DNA of 47,714 bases, taken from assembly GCA_017521365.1 (NCBI GenBank), contig JAFXCT010000095.1, forward strand, positions 1-47,714. Reading direction: 5' to 3'. Below the pieces are notes generated by a model. The model saw only the letters and a list, made by a program, of their open reading frames with translations. It made no database searches and was not told the DNA's origin. Below are positions 39,199 through 47,437 of the stretch, piece after piece. The DNA is from Clostridia bacterium. GTDB lineage: Bacteria; Bacillota; Clostridia; Oscillospirales; Acutalibacteraceae. The position numbers were made by a program, and so were the translations under genes. Position 1 is the first letter of the stretch. Each line of letters begins with the position of its first letter.

Positions 39199-39687
39199 AT
39201 GTCATCTTTTCTTAAAAGCTTTGTTTACGCCTTTCGGGGACTCGGCTACTGCCTTGTAAACGAGAGGAATATGCGTGTGCACTTCTGCTGCCTTGCTTAT
39301 ATGGTGTTTTTCCTTGTAAGGTACGATTTTTTTGCCGTAACCCGTACTCAGGCGGCAATTCTTGCTGTTGCGGCGGCTCTGGTAATCGTTGCGGAATACA
39401 TTAACACGGCTGTTGAAAGAGCGGTTGATACCGCCTCAAAGGGCGAAAAAAGCGAAACCGCACGCATTGCCAAGGATACTGCGGCAGGCGCCGTGCTTGC
39501 GGCGGCAATTTTCGCCGTTGCGGTGGGAATAATAATACTGTATCAGCCCGAGGCGTTCAAAGCCCTTTTTGCTTACTATACCGCTAATCCGCTGCGCTTT
39601 GTTTTGTTTGCGGTCAGCTTTATTTTTGCAATCTGCTTTATGTTTATTGACCCCAAAAGATATTTGAAAATTTTCAGGAGAAAATGA
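39199..39687 (+). CDS. dgkA: Diacylglycerol/undecaprenol kinase family protein
   Basis: 162 residues. An amphipathic N-terminus (SFLKSFVYAFRGLGY) precedes the conserved core EYINTAVERAVDTAS ... ARIAKDTAAGAVLAAAI, which holds the catalytic Glu and metal-binding acidic residues of the DgkA fold. In Gram-positives this family phosphorylates undecaprenol or diacylglycerol, recycling the lipid carrier for wall synthesis. The usual three membrane helices are followed here by extra C-terminal hydrophobic segments (about 125-155), a little longer than a minimal DgkA. It sits between YbeY and Era, as in Bacillus-type operons. Confidence 0.88.
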   Translation: MSSFLKSFVYAFRGLGYCLVNERNMRVHFCCLAYMVFFLVRYDFFAVTRTQAAILAVAAALVIVAEYINTAVERAVDTASKGEKSETARIAKDTAAGAVLAAAIFAVAVGIIILYQPEAFKALFAYYTANPLRFVLFAVSFIFAICFMFIDPKRYLKIFRRK

Positions 39688-39691
39688 ATTT

Positions 39692-40585
39692 ATGAACAAC
39701 GAAAAAACCGCATTTATTGCGATTGTCGGCTGTCCGAACGTCGGAAAGTCTTCAATTCTCAACCGCCTTTTAGGCGAGAAAATCGCAATAGTTTCCGATA
39801 AACCTCAAACTACCCGCACCCGTATTATGGGTGTCCTTACCGAGGATGAAACCCAGCTTGTATTTACCGATACACCGGGCTTCCACCGCCCGAAAACCAA
39901 GCTCGGCGAAAAAATGATTAAGGCTGTTGACGAGAGCATTTCCGGTGTTGATGCCTGCCTTTTCGTTGTTGAGCCCGAGGGCGACTTACGCTCAACCGAA
40001 GAAGAGCTTATCAAAAAGTTTTCGCAGCTTAAGGCAAGGGTAATTCTTGCCATCAATAAGGTCGATACAATCCCCGAAAAAGAGAAGCTTATGCAGCGTA
40101 TCCTTATGTTTTCAAAGCTCTACGACTTTGAGGCGGTTGTTCCCGTTTCGGCAGTCAAGGGCGATAATATGAAGGAATTGCTTGCCGAGCTCAAAAAGCT
40201 TGCCGAGCCGGGCTACCATTTCTTCCCCGAGGATACGCTGACCGACCAGCCCGAAAGAGTGCTCGCCGCAGAAATGATAAGAGAAAAGCTGCTTCGCAAC
40301 CTCGACAAGGAAATTCCGCACGGCACAGCAGTCAGCATCGAAAAAATGCGTGAGCGTGACGATGCCGAAATTATTGATATTGATGCAATTATCTACTGCG
40401 AAAAAGAAAGCCACAAGGGTATTATCATCGGCAAGGGCGGAGCAATGCTCAAGCGTGTTTCCACCCGTGCACGTGAGGATATGGAACGCTTTTTTTACTG
40501 TAAGGTAAACCTCAAATGCTGGGTCAAGGTTAAAGAGGATTGGCGCAACAGAGAAGGTCTTATCCATAACTTCGGACTTGATTAA
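39692..40585 (+). CDS. era: GTPase Era
   Basis: 297 residues. The GTPase domain is about 1-170 with G1 GCPNVGKS, switch region TTRTRIMG, G3 DTPGFHRP and G4 NKVD. The C-terminal KH domain is about 205-290 (GIIIGKGGAMLKRVSTRARE), which binds the 3' end of 16S rRNA. It acts in 30S assembly. AGGAG lies about 11 bases before ATG 39692, only 4 bases after the DgkA-like stop. A possible hairpin in the gap after era may hide the ribosome site of the small YqzL-like gene. Confidence 0.97.
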   Translation: MNNEKTAFIAIVGCPNVGKSSILNRLLGEKIAIVSDKPQTTRTRIMGVLTEDETQLVFTDTPGFHRPKTKLGEKMIKAVDESISGVDACLFVVEPEGDLRSTEEELIKKFSQLKARVILAINKVDTIPEKEKLMQRILMFSKLYDFEAVVPVSAVKGDNMKELLAELKKLAEPGYHFFPEDTLTDQPERVLAAEMIREKLLRNLDKEIPHGTAVSIEKMRERDDAEIIDIDAIIYCEKESHKGIIIGKGGAMLKRVSTRAREDMERFFYCKVNLKCWVKVKEDWRNREGLIHNFGLD

Positions 40586-40607
40586 TTTTCCACAAATAAT
40601 GCGAAAA

Positions 40608-40637
40608 GCTCCCCGCAAAATAAAAAAAGAAGGGAGC
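40608..40637 (+). promoter_or_regulatory. Hairpin that may cover the YqzL-like ribosome site
   Basis: GCTCCC (40608-40613) pairs with GGGAGC (40632-40637) over an 18-base A-rich loop. The second arm contains the GGGAG ribosome site of the gene starting at 40646. Confidence 0.4.
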
Positions 40638-40645
40638 GGTTACAG

Positions 40646-40774
40646 GTGGATATTATTGATGCGTGGAAGGCTTTTGCCCGAAGCGGTAAAATTAACGATT
40701 ATCTGAAATACAAGGAGATAGCCAATGAGGCTGAATACGGACGGTTTGATAATAAGGGAAGTACAGACGGGTGA
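40646..40774 (+). CDS. YqzL-like small protein between era and recO
   Basis: 42 residues from GTG 40646 (GGGAG 9 bases upstream), beginning MDIIDAWKAFARSGKINDYL. It matches the size, position and pattern of Bacillus YqzL (aromatic and amphipathic start, then the 'G-I/N-D-Y-L-x-Y/F-K-E' motif), which also lies between era and recO. The function is unknown. Its last 50 bases overlap the start of recO in a different frame, so translation of the two is probably coupled. Confidence 0.75.
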   Translation: MDIIDAWKAFARSGKINDYLKYKEIANEAEYGRFDNKGSTDG

Positions 40775-41462
40775 GGCAGACCGTCTCGTCACCGTGCTGA
40801 CCCGTGATATGGGTGTTATCAAGGCGTTTGTAAGGGGAGCGAGAAGCATTAAAAGCCGTTCGCTCTCCGCAACACAGCTTCTGGGCTACTCCCGTTTTTC
40901 AATTTATATGAGCAGGGATACATATACTATAGACGAGGCTGAGCCGATTGAGGTTTTTTTCGGCATCAGGAGCGATTTTGCCCGTACCTCGCTTGCGATG
41001 TATTTCTGCGAGCTTATCTGCGAGCTTGCGCCTGAGGGTGCGGACTGCGCCGAAATACTTTCCCTAGTGCTCAATACGCTTTATTTGCTTGCAAATAACC
41101 GTCTGCCCGTTCATCAGCTCAAGGCTGTTTTTGAAATGCGTCTGCTCAGCCTTACGGGCTATATGCCTGCCCTTGTCGGTTGCGAGGTCTGCGGTAAATA
41201 TGCGGACGATACAATGTTTTTCGATACGGAAAGCTCACAGCTTTTCTGCTCCGAGTGTAAACGTCCCGTGCACGCAATTGAGCTTACCGTCGGTGTCGTT
41301 ACGGCGCTGAGGCACATCTGCCTTTCTGACCCGCAGAAGATTTTTTCCTTCACCCTTTCAAATTCGGGTATGAAAGCCCTTGCGGATATTTCAGAACGGT
41401 ATCTGCTTGCAACAACACAGCGCAGGTACAAATCGCTTGAACTCTATAAATCATTTACATAA
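40725..41462 (+). CDS. recO: DNA repair protein RecO
   Basis: 245 residues. The OB-fold N-terminus is about 1-80 (TDGLIIREVQTGEADRLVTV, FVRGARSIKSR). A helical middle precedes a zinc-finger near 150-180 (CEVCGKY ... CSEC), and a helical C-terminus ends the protein. RecO loads RecA on SSB-coated DNA with RecR in the RecFOR pathway. AAGGAG lies before ATG 40725, inside the upstream YqzL-like frame. The next gene follows after 14 bases. Confidence 0.95.
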   Translation: MRLNTDGLIIREVQTGEADRLVTVLTRDMGVIKAFVRGARSIKSRSLSATQLLGYSRFSIYMSRDTYTIDEAEPIEVFFGIRSDFARTSLAMYFCELICELAPEGADCAEILSLVLNTLYLLANNRLPVHQLKAVFEMRLLSLTGYMPALVGCEVCGKYADDTMFFDTESSQLFCSECKRPVHAIELTVGVVTALRHICLSDPQKIFSFTLSNSGMKALADISERYLLATTQRRYKSLELYKSFT

Positions 41463-41476
41463 AGGAATTTATAAAT

Positions 41477-42232
41477 ATGACCAACAAAGAAAGAAAAAAG
41501 TACATAATCAACCGCTGCTATTCAGCACAGTATGCAAAGTTGCCCGAAGCGTTCAAGCAGATTAATATTCTGCGCTATCCGGGGCTTTGGATAAGCATAC
41601 TTGCAAACAGCGAGCTTTATAATATTCAGAATCTCACCCCCGAATGTACGGACGTGCTTCTCAACACAAAGGGCGGTTATAACGCAGGCTACGAAAACCT
41701 TGAATATACGCTTCAGGTTTTCTATGAGCTCAACTACTATATGGAAAAGCTCCGTTTTATCGGCGATGATGTTTTTGCTTATCCCGATTTTATAAAGGCT
41801 GTAAAGTTAATGCTCCGTCTGCCCAAAATTAAGCGGATTGACATTGTCTGCTCGGGTGCAACAATCCCCGAGGGTGAGCAGATTGACGTGCTTCGCAACC
41901 CCGGTATGACCGCTGTTATCGACTCGAAAAGCCCCGTTGCGGCAGAGCTTGAGCAGCTTTTCACCGAGCGTGAGGTTAACTTTGAAGTGCGTGAAATCGG
42001 CGAGGAATGTACTTACTGCAAAAATACCCACACTATTTTTGTCGAGGGTAAAATCTTCCGCTGTCCGCTTTCAGCTAAGGCTTATGCAGACGGCACCGAA
42101 GTGCCTGAAAACACTTACGTTGATATCGTAGCACGTAAGCTCGAAATCCGTGACCTGCGCCTTGCAATTTTTGATATAACCAACGACCCGCCTCCGGCAG
42201 ACTGTAAGTCCTGCGACAGAAAAAAAGAATAA
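41477..42232 (+). CDS. Uncharacterised protein with SPASM-like cysteine cluster
   Basis: 251 residues, not recognised with certainty. The N-terminal two thirds look like an alpha/beta fold (YPDFIKAVKLMLRLPKIKRI; IVCSGATIPEGEQIDVLRNP). The C-terminal part has CTYCKNTHTIFVEGKIFRCP, then ADCKSCDRKKE: four to six cysteines in a CxxC...C...CxxC layout reminiscent of the SPASM domain that binds iron-sulfur clusters in radical-SAM maturases. No radical-SAM CxxxCxxC motif is present near the N-terminus. It may be a redox or metal-binding relic of such an enzyme. AAAGGA precedes ATG 41477 and it follows recO by 14 bases as the last gene of the operon. Confidence 0.5.
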   Translation: MTNKERKKYIINRCYSAQYAKLPEAFKQINILRYPGLWISILANSELYNIQNLTPECTDVLLNTKGGYNAGYENLEYTLQVFYELNYYMEKLRFIGDDVFAYPDFIKAVKLMLRLPKIKRIDIVCSGATIPEGEQIDVLRNPGMTAVIDSKSPVAAELEQLFTEREVNFEVREIGEECTYCKNTHTIFVEGKIFRCPLSAKAYADGTEVPENTYVDIVARKLEIRDLRLAIFDITNDPPPADCKSCDRKKE

Positions 42233-42240
42233 GCATATAA

Positions 42241-42273
42241 AAAGACCATCGGATGTGAAACCCGATGGTCTTT
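42241..42273. terminator. Bidirectional terminator
   Basis: AAAGACCATCGG pairs perfectly with CCGATGGTCTTT over a 9-base loop. It is between the convergent SPASM-like and dehydrogenase genes, with the better T-tail on the minus strand. Confidence 0.8.
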
Positions 42274-42283
42274 GCAATACTTA

Positions 42284-43243
42284 TTACATATTAACCGTGT
42301 TTATCGGCTTGCCTTCAAGGAAGGCGAAGATGTTTTCCTTCAGCACGCCGAGCAGTCTTTCTCTCGTTTCAAAGCCTGCCCAGGCAATGTGCGGTGTAAT
42401 AATACAGTTATCACAGCCAAGCAGGGGATTGTCAGCCTTGGGCGGCTCGGTTGAAAGCACGTCAACGCCTGCTCCTGCAATATCTCTGTTCTTAAGTGCC
42501 AGTGCAACCGCGTTTTCGTCTAAAACGGGGCCGCGTGAAGTGTTGATAAGGTATGCCGTTTTCTTCATTTTGCCGAGGAAATCTGCATTTACCATACCGG
42601 TCGTTTTGTCCGTCAGCGGACAGTGCAGGCTTACAACGTCGGCTTTTCCGAGAAGTTCATCAAGTGAAGTAAAATCAACGTTTTCGGCGTCTTTATACTT
42701 GTCGGGGTTTGCCGTGTGAGCAATTACCTTCATACCGAAGGCGTGTGCAATGTTAGCAACCGCCTGACCGATTTTGCCGAAGCCGATTATTCCCATCGTT
42801 TTGCCGAAAAGCTCCTGCAGGGGTGCTTTCCAGAAGCAGAAATCTGCGCAGTCGGTCCATTCGCCGTTTTTGACTGCGGCGTTGTGAAGCGCAACCTTGT
42901 TTGTCAATTCCAGAAGAATAGCAAAGGTGAGCTGTGCAACTGCGGCGGTGCTGTAGGTGGGAATATTTGAAACGGGAATACCCCTTGTTGCCGCATATTC
43001 GCAGTCAACAACGTTGTAGCCCGTGCTTAAAAGTGCAATAAATTTGCAGTCGGGAAGTTGTGAAAGGGTTTCTTTGGTCAGCGGTGTTTTGTTTGTGATT
43101 ATAATGTCGTAGCCCTTACAGCGCTCGGCGATTTTTTCTGCGGGAGTTCTGTCGTAAACCGTCAGCTCACACTTCTCTTCGAGCCAGTTCCAGCTCAAAT
43201 CACCGGGGTTGGTTGTAAATCCGTCTAAAATTACAGCTTTCAT
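42284..43243 (-). CDS. D-2-hydroxyacid dehydrogenase (hydroxypyruvate/glycerate type)
   Basis: 319 residues. The substrate-binding lid (YDRTPAEKIAER, IITNKTPLTKETL) and NAD-binding Rossmann domain are present: GIIGFGKIGQAVA, the arginine in NTSRGPVLDE, catalytic Glu in DVLSTEPPKADNP, and catalytic His in ITPHIAWAGFETRER. These fit the glycerate dehydrogenase/hydroxypyruvate reductase subgroup. It interconverts a 2-oxoacid and its D-hydroxyacid with NAD(P)H, and may serve serine/glycerate metabolism. It is a single minus-strand gene, divergent from the VTT gene. Confidence 0.92.
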   Translation of the reverse strand: MKAVILDGFTTNPGDLSWNWLEEKCELTVYDRTPAEKIAERCKGYDIIITNKTPLTKETLSQLPDCKFIALLSTGYNVVDCEYAATRGIPVSNIPTYSTAAVAQLTFAILLELTNKVALHNAAVKNGEWTDCADFCFWKAPLQELFGKTMGIIGFGKIGQAVANIAHAFGMKVIAHTANPDKYKDAENVDFTSLDELLGKADVVSLHCPLTDKTTGMVNADFLGKMKKTAYLINTSRGPVLDENAVALALKNRDIAGAGVDVLSTEPPKADNPLLGCDNCIITPHIAWAGFETRERLLGVLKENIFAFLEGKPINTVNM

Positions 43244-43265
43244 ATAAAAAATTCCTCCGTATCGG

Positions 43266-43294
43266 TTGACCTGTCACTAAAAATTATATATAAT
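43266..43294 (+). promoter_or_regulatory. Promoter of the VTT-galK region
   Basis: TTGACC (43266-43271), 17 bases, TATAAT (43289-43294). The start point near 43301 argues for the TTG start at 43341 rather than a nearly leaderless ATG at 43305. Confidence 0.75.
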
Positions 43295-43340
43295 TATATG
43301 GAATATGTCAATCGTTTTTGAAAGGGCGGTGAGGCTCTGC

Positions 43341-44054
43341 TTGGAAAAGGTGTCTAAGCGCAATTCCTATATGAATTTTGCAGGCTTCGGTCTGCTTATA
43401 TTGGCGGCGGTCTTTATTGCTCTTTGCGTTATTTCCACAAGCGAGGAAATTCAGCGCTGGTACGCAGGTTACGAGGAAATGCTGTATAAGCTGGATATGG
43501 CTATTCTCTCTATCGGTACGGAAAGCTACATAGTGCTCATAATCCTCGGCATTTATGCAATCAAGTGCTTCGTGCCCGTCGTTCCCGTTTCGGCGGTGTG
43601 TGTTCTTACCGGTATGGTTTTTCCGACCGTACCTGCTCTTATTGTCAATGCCGCAGGAATGTTCTTTATGTTTACGGTAAAATACAAGGTCGGCCGCAAC
43701 TACACGGGCGGCAGAGCAATGGGAATACTCGCCAAGAACGAGGTTTTCCGAAAGCTCTTCCGTTATCGGGGCAAGGGCAAAGCGTGGCTGCTGTTTTTGT
43801 TCAGGCTAATACCTACCTTTCCGATTAATACCATCAGCCAGATTTACGGCTCGATGAAGTTTGATTATAAAAAATTTGCAATTATTTCAATGCTTGGCTA
43901 TGCACCCAAACTTCTTTCCTACACCTTCATCGGTGTATATGTCTTTGACCCGTTGTCTGTAAAATTCTTTGTTCCGATTATCGTTCTGCTTATTATTTCG
44001 GGTGCAACGGTGCTCGGCGTAAACGCTTTGATAAACTATCTTGAGAAAAACTGA
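43341..44054 (+). CDS. TVP38/TMEM64 (VTT-domain) membrane protein
   Basis: 237 residues from TTG 43341 (GAGG 6 bases upstream); the in-frame ATG 43305 adds 12 residues but would be almost leaderless. Around six membrane segments are seen. The VTT/SNARE-associated core shows FVPVVPVSAVCVLTGMVFP near 85 and LFLFRLIPTFPINTISQIYG near 155. Bacterial members are DedA-like inner-membrane proteins tied to lipid-carrier or lipid scrambling and envelope homeostasis. galK follows after 14 bases, so the two probably share a transcript despite unrelated roles. Confidence 0.85.
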   Translation: MEKVSKRNSYMNFAGFGLLILAAVFIALCVISTSEEIQRWYAGYEEMLYKLDMAILSIGTESYIVLIILGIYAIKCFVPVVPVSAVCVLTGMVFPTVPALIVNAAGMFFMFTVKYKVGRNYTGGRAMGILAKNEVFRKLFRYRGKGKAWLLFLFRLIPTFPINTISQIYGSMKFDYKKFAIISMLGYAPKLLSYTFIGVYVFDPLSVKFFVPIIVLLIISGATVLGVNALINYLEKN

Positions 44055-44068
44055 AAGGATGATATATA

Positions 44069-45346
44069 ATGTTCAGCTTTGATACAGTAAAAAAAGGTCT
44101 TAACGGTGTCGATTTTGATTCGGCTCTTACCAATCTTTACGGTGCGGCGGCATCCGCACAGAAGGAGCGCTACCTGCGTGTGCTCAACGCCTACGGCGAC
44201 CTTTACGGCACAGCAGGCGAAGTAGGCATTTTCTCCGCACCCGGCAGAAGCGAGGTCTGCGGCAACCATACCGACCACAACCACGGCAAGGTGCTTGCGG
44301 CGGCAATCAACCTCGATGCAATTGCAGTTGCCGCAAAGAATAATAAGGATGTTATCCGCCTCAAGTCCGAGGGCTACGATATGGATATGGTTGATATTAC
44401 CGACCTTACCCCCAACAAGGCGGAGTATTCAAAGTCCAAAGCTCTCATCCGCGGCGTGTGTGCAGGCTTTGTACAGCGCGGCTACGAAATAGGCGGCTTT
44501 GATGCCGCAACGGCAAACGACGTGCTTTCCGGCTCGGGTCTTTCATCTTCAGCCGCTTTTGAGGTGCTTGTCGGTACTATCCTCAACCACCTTTATAACG
44601 ACGGCAAGGTAACTCCCGTTGAAATCGCACAGATTGCCCAGTACGCCGAAAACGAATTCTTCGGAAAGCCCTGCGGTCTGCTTGACCAGATGACCTGCTC
44701 TGTAGGCGGTTTCGTGTTTATGGATTTCAGAGACCCGACAAAGCCCTACATCAAGCCCGTCAAGTTTGATTTTGACTCCTGTGCCCACGCTCTGTGTATT
44801 GTTAACACAGGCGGCAGCCATTCTAATCTTACCGATGAATATGCGGCGGTAAAAAATGAAATGATAAGTGTAGCACAGCGTCTGGGTCACGATGTTTTGC
44901 GTGAGGTTGATGAGGCACAGTTTTACAACTCAATCGACCTTGTAAGAGACGTTGTAGGCGACAGAGCAATTCTTCGTGCAAAGCACTTCTTCAGCGAAAA
45001 CAGACGTGTTGACGAGCAGGTTAAGGCTCTTGAAGCCAAGCAGTTCGGCGAGTTCAAGAAGCTCGTTGTCAAGAGCGGTCAGTCCTCATATATGTATAAT
45101 CAGAACGTCTATTCGGTAAAGGACCCCGTTTCGCAGCCCGTCTCCCTCGGCCTCTGCCTTTGTGAGGAGCTGCTTGACGGCAAGGGTGCATGGCGTGTTC
45201 ACGGCGGCGGCTTCGCAGGTACGATTCAGGCCTTCGTTCCCGTTGATATGCTCGCAGAGTTCAAGCGCAGAATGGAGCTTGTCTTCGGCGAAAAGAGCTG
45301 CTACGTTCTTTCAATCAGACCTGTCGGCGGCGTAAATGTAATCTAA
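44069..45346 (+). CDS. galK: Galactokinase
   Basis: 425 residues, GHMP kinase fold. The galactokinase signature APGRSEVCGNHTDHNHGKVL is near residue 55 (substrate-binding E, H and D kept). ATP-binding motif VLSGSGLSSSAAFEVLVG is near 152, and the third GHMP motif RVHGGGFAGTIQAFVP is near 380. It phosphorylates galactose to galactose-1-phosphate in the Leloir pathway; galT and galE are not in the window. An AAAGGATG site precedes the ATG. The length is at the upper end for the family. Confidence 0.92.
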   Translation: MFSFDTVKKGLNGVDFDSALTNLYGAAASAQKERYLRVLNAYGDLYGTAGEVGIFSAPGRSEVCGNHTDHNHGKVLAAAINLDAIAVAAKNNKDVIRLKSEGYDMDMVDITDLTPNKAEYSKSKALIRGVCAGFVQRGYEIGGFDAATANDVLSGSGLSSSAAFEVLVGTILNHLYNDGKVTPVEIAQIAQYAENEFFGKPCGLLDQMTCSVGGFVFMDFRDPTKPYIKPVKFDFDSCAHALCIVNTGGSHSNLTDEYAAVKNEMISVAQRLGHDVLREVDEAQFYNSIDLVRDVVGDRAILRAKHFFSENRRVDEQVKALEAKQFGEFKKLVVKSGQSSYMYNQNVYSVKDPVSQPVSLGLCLCEELLDGKGAWRVHGGGFAGTIQAFVPVDMLAEFKRRMELVFGEKSCYVLSIRPVGGVNVI

Positions 45347-45356
45347 AAAAACTTAT

Positions 45357-45378
45357 GGGCGGAAAATCCGCCCTTTTT
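45357..45378 (+). terminator. Terminator after galK
   Basis: GGGCGG pairs with CCGCCC over a 5-base loop, then TTTTT; 10 bases beyond the galK stop. Confidence 0.8.
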
Positions 45379-45402
45379 ATCGTTTTTATCAGGAGAAAAA
45401 AT

Positions 45403-46416
45403 ATGGAACTTTTTGATATGCTCAAAGCTTTGTGCGAGGCAAACGGTACCTCGGGCGATGAAACGGCGGCCGCAAAGGTTGCCGCAGAGTATCTCGGTAA
45501 ATTTATGCCCGTTGATATTGACGTGCTCGGCAACGTAACGGGTGACACGGGTGTCAAGGGCAGTAAAATCCTGCTCGATGCCCACCTTGACCGTATCGGC
45601 TTTGCCGTTACCGCCATTGATGAAAAAGGCTTTCTCAAGCTTGCAAGAGTGGGCGGTATCGACCCTATTGTCCTTGCGGCGGCAGAGGTTACGGTTCACG
45701 GTAAGCAGGATGTTTACGGCGTTATTACCTCAACACCTCCTCATCTTTCAAAGGGGTCGGACGGTAAAGCCCCCGAAATTGCCGATATTGCGGTTGATAT
45801 CGGTATGAGTAAGGATGAAGCGGAAAAAATAATCAGCATCGGCGACAGAATAACAATGAACGGCGATATTGAAAAAATGCTCGGTGAGCGTGTCTGCGGT
45901 GCCGCACTTGACGACAGAAGCGGTGTTGCCGCAATTCTTCGCTGTCTGGAAATTCTCGGCGGCAAGGTAAAAGAATTACCGATAGCCGTTATGTTTTCTT
46001 CGTGTGAAGAAACGGGCAGTGCCGCTGCAAAGGCAGGCACATTCAACGCCGCGCCCGATGAGGCAATTGCCGTTGACGTGAGCTTTGCAAGGGCACCCGG
46101 TATTAAGGAAAGCGTGCGTGCCGAGCTTGGCAAGGGTACTATGATAGGCTATGCGCCTTCACTCAGCTTTGAGCTTTCACGAAAACTCGAAGACCTTGCC
46201 AAAGAAAAGAGCATCGCTTACCAGACCGAGGTTATGGGCTCTTCCACAGGGACCAATGCCGACGATATGGTAACCGCAGGCAAGGGTACAAAAATGGCTC
46301 TGCTTTCAATTCCTCAGCGCAATATGCACACCCAGGCAGAGGTTGTTGACCTGAGGGATATCGAAGCAACGGCTCAGCTTATGGCGGCTTATATTCTTGA
46401 AAGGGAGGGCAGATAA
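45403..46416 (+). CDS. M42-family aminopeptidase (FrvX/glutamyl aminopeptidase-like)
   Basis: 337 residues from ATG 45403 (AGGAG about 8 bases upstream). Metal-site motifs: LLDAHLDRIGFAV, GAALDDRSGVAAIL (bridging Asp), SSCEETGSAAA (catalytic Glu pair), AVDVSFA (Asp) and NMHTQAEVVD (His). M42 enzymes form dodecameric tetrahedral shells that trim peptides from the N-terminus. It stands upstream of a second M42 gene 1 base after its stop, and the two probably work on different peptide ends or form mixed shells (inference). Confidence 0.92.
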   Translation: MELFDMLKALCEANGTSGDETAAAKVAAEYLGKFMPVDIDVLGNVTGDTGVKGSKILLDAHLDRIGFAVTAIDEKGFLKLARVGGIDPIVLAAAEVTVHGKQDVYGVITSTPPHLSKGSDGKAPEIADIAVDIGMSKDEAEKIISIGDRITMNGDIEKMLGERVCGAALDDRSGVAAILRCLEILGGKVKELPIAVMFSSCEETGSAAAKAGTFNAAPDEAIAVDVSFARAPGIKESVRAELGKGTMIGYAPSLSFELSRKLEDLAKEKSIAYQTEVMGSSTGTNADDMVTAGKGTKMALLSIPQRNMHTQAEVVDLRDIEATAQLMAAYILEREGR

Positions 46417-46417
46417 A

Positions 46418-47437
46418 ATGCTTGAAACGATTAAAAAGCTTTCCTCTCTCAGCGGTATATCGGGCAGAGAGGATAAGGTGCGTGAATATATTATCTCCCG
46501 TCTTCCCGTAACGGCTGAATACTCGGTTGACAATATGGGTAACCTCATAGTTTGTGTCAAGGGTAAAAATAAAGCAAAGAACAAGGTTATGCTTGCCGCA
46601 CATATGGATGAGGTAGGTATGATAGTTACCTATATTACCTCCGACGGATTTATAAAGTTTGCCAACGTCGGCGGTGTTGATACCGCAGTACAGCTCGGCA
46701 GAAAAGTAAAGGTCGGCGAAAAAGAGCTTACGGGTGTTATCGGTGTAACACCGATTCATCTTCGCAGGGGAGACGATGAGCAGAAGTACCCCAAGAAGGC
46801 GGACGAGCTGTATATTGATGTCGGCGCAGAAAGCGACAAGGAGCTGGAAGGCCTTGTTTCTCCCGGCGATAAAATAGTTTTTGACAGCCAAACGGTTGAA
46901 TTCGGCTCAATGCTCAAGGGCAAGGCTCTTGACGACAGGGCAGGCTGTGCCGTTTTGCTTGATATGATAATCAACGGCGTTGAATACGACACTTACTTTG
47001 CTTTTACCGTGCAGGAGGAGGTCGGCTGCAGAGGTGCAGGCTGTGCCGCTTTTGCGGTTGAGCCCGACTATGCCGTGGTTGTTGAAACCACAACAGCCGC
47101 AGATATTTCCGGTGTCAGCGGTGAAAAGCAGGTCTGTAAGCTCGGCTCGGGTGCGGTTGTGCCCTTTATGGATGCGGGCACGGTCTATTCGCCCGAGCTC
47201 TATAAGAAGGCCAACGAGCTTGCAAAGGAAAAGGGCTTTAAAATTCAGACAAAAACAGTCGTTACAGGCGGTAACGATGCACGAAGCATAAAGACGAACC
47301 GCGGCGGCGTAAAAACACTTACGGTGTCTTTTGCAACACGCTATCTCCACTCGCCCTCGTGTGTTATCCATAAGGACGATATAGCTGAAATGAAAAAGGC
47401 TGTAACAGCAATTGCGGAGGAATTTGCCAATGCTTAA
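46418..47437 (+). CDS. Second M42-family aminopeptidase
   Basis: 339 residues from ATG 46418, whose ribosome site AAGGGAGGG lies inside the end of the first M42 gene; only 1 base separates them. Motifs: LAAHMDEVGMIV, KALDDRAGCAVLLD, FTVQEEVGCRGAGC, VVVETTTAAD and YLHSPSCVI. It is a paralogue of the upstream enzyme with clear divergence (QEEVG and VETT versus CEETG and VDVS), suggesting different specificity. The next gene overlaps its stop by 8 bases. Confidence 0.92.
   Translation: MLETIKKLSSLSGISGREDKVREYIISRLPVTAEYSVDNMGNLIVCVKGKNKAKNKVMLAAHMDEVGMIVTYITSDGFIKFANVGGVDTAVQLGRKVKVGEKELTGVIGVTPIHLRRGDDEQKYPKKADELYIDVGAESDKELEGLVSPGDKIVFDSQTVEFGSMLKGKALDDRAGCAVLLDMIINGVEYDTYFAFTVQEEVGCRGAGCAAFAVEPDYAVVVETTTAADISGVSGEKQVCKLGSGAVVPFMDAGTVYSPELYKKANELAKEKGFKIQTKTVVTGGNDARSIKTNRGGVKTLTVSFATRYLHSPSCVIHKDDIAEMKKAVTAIAEEFANA

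Noticed and set aside
40590..40598. DnaA box / replication origin signal (TTTTCCACA)
   Set aside because: A single box with one mismatch, no cluster, no AT-rich unwinding region and no dnaA or dnaN nearby.
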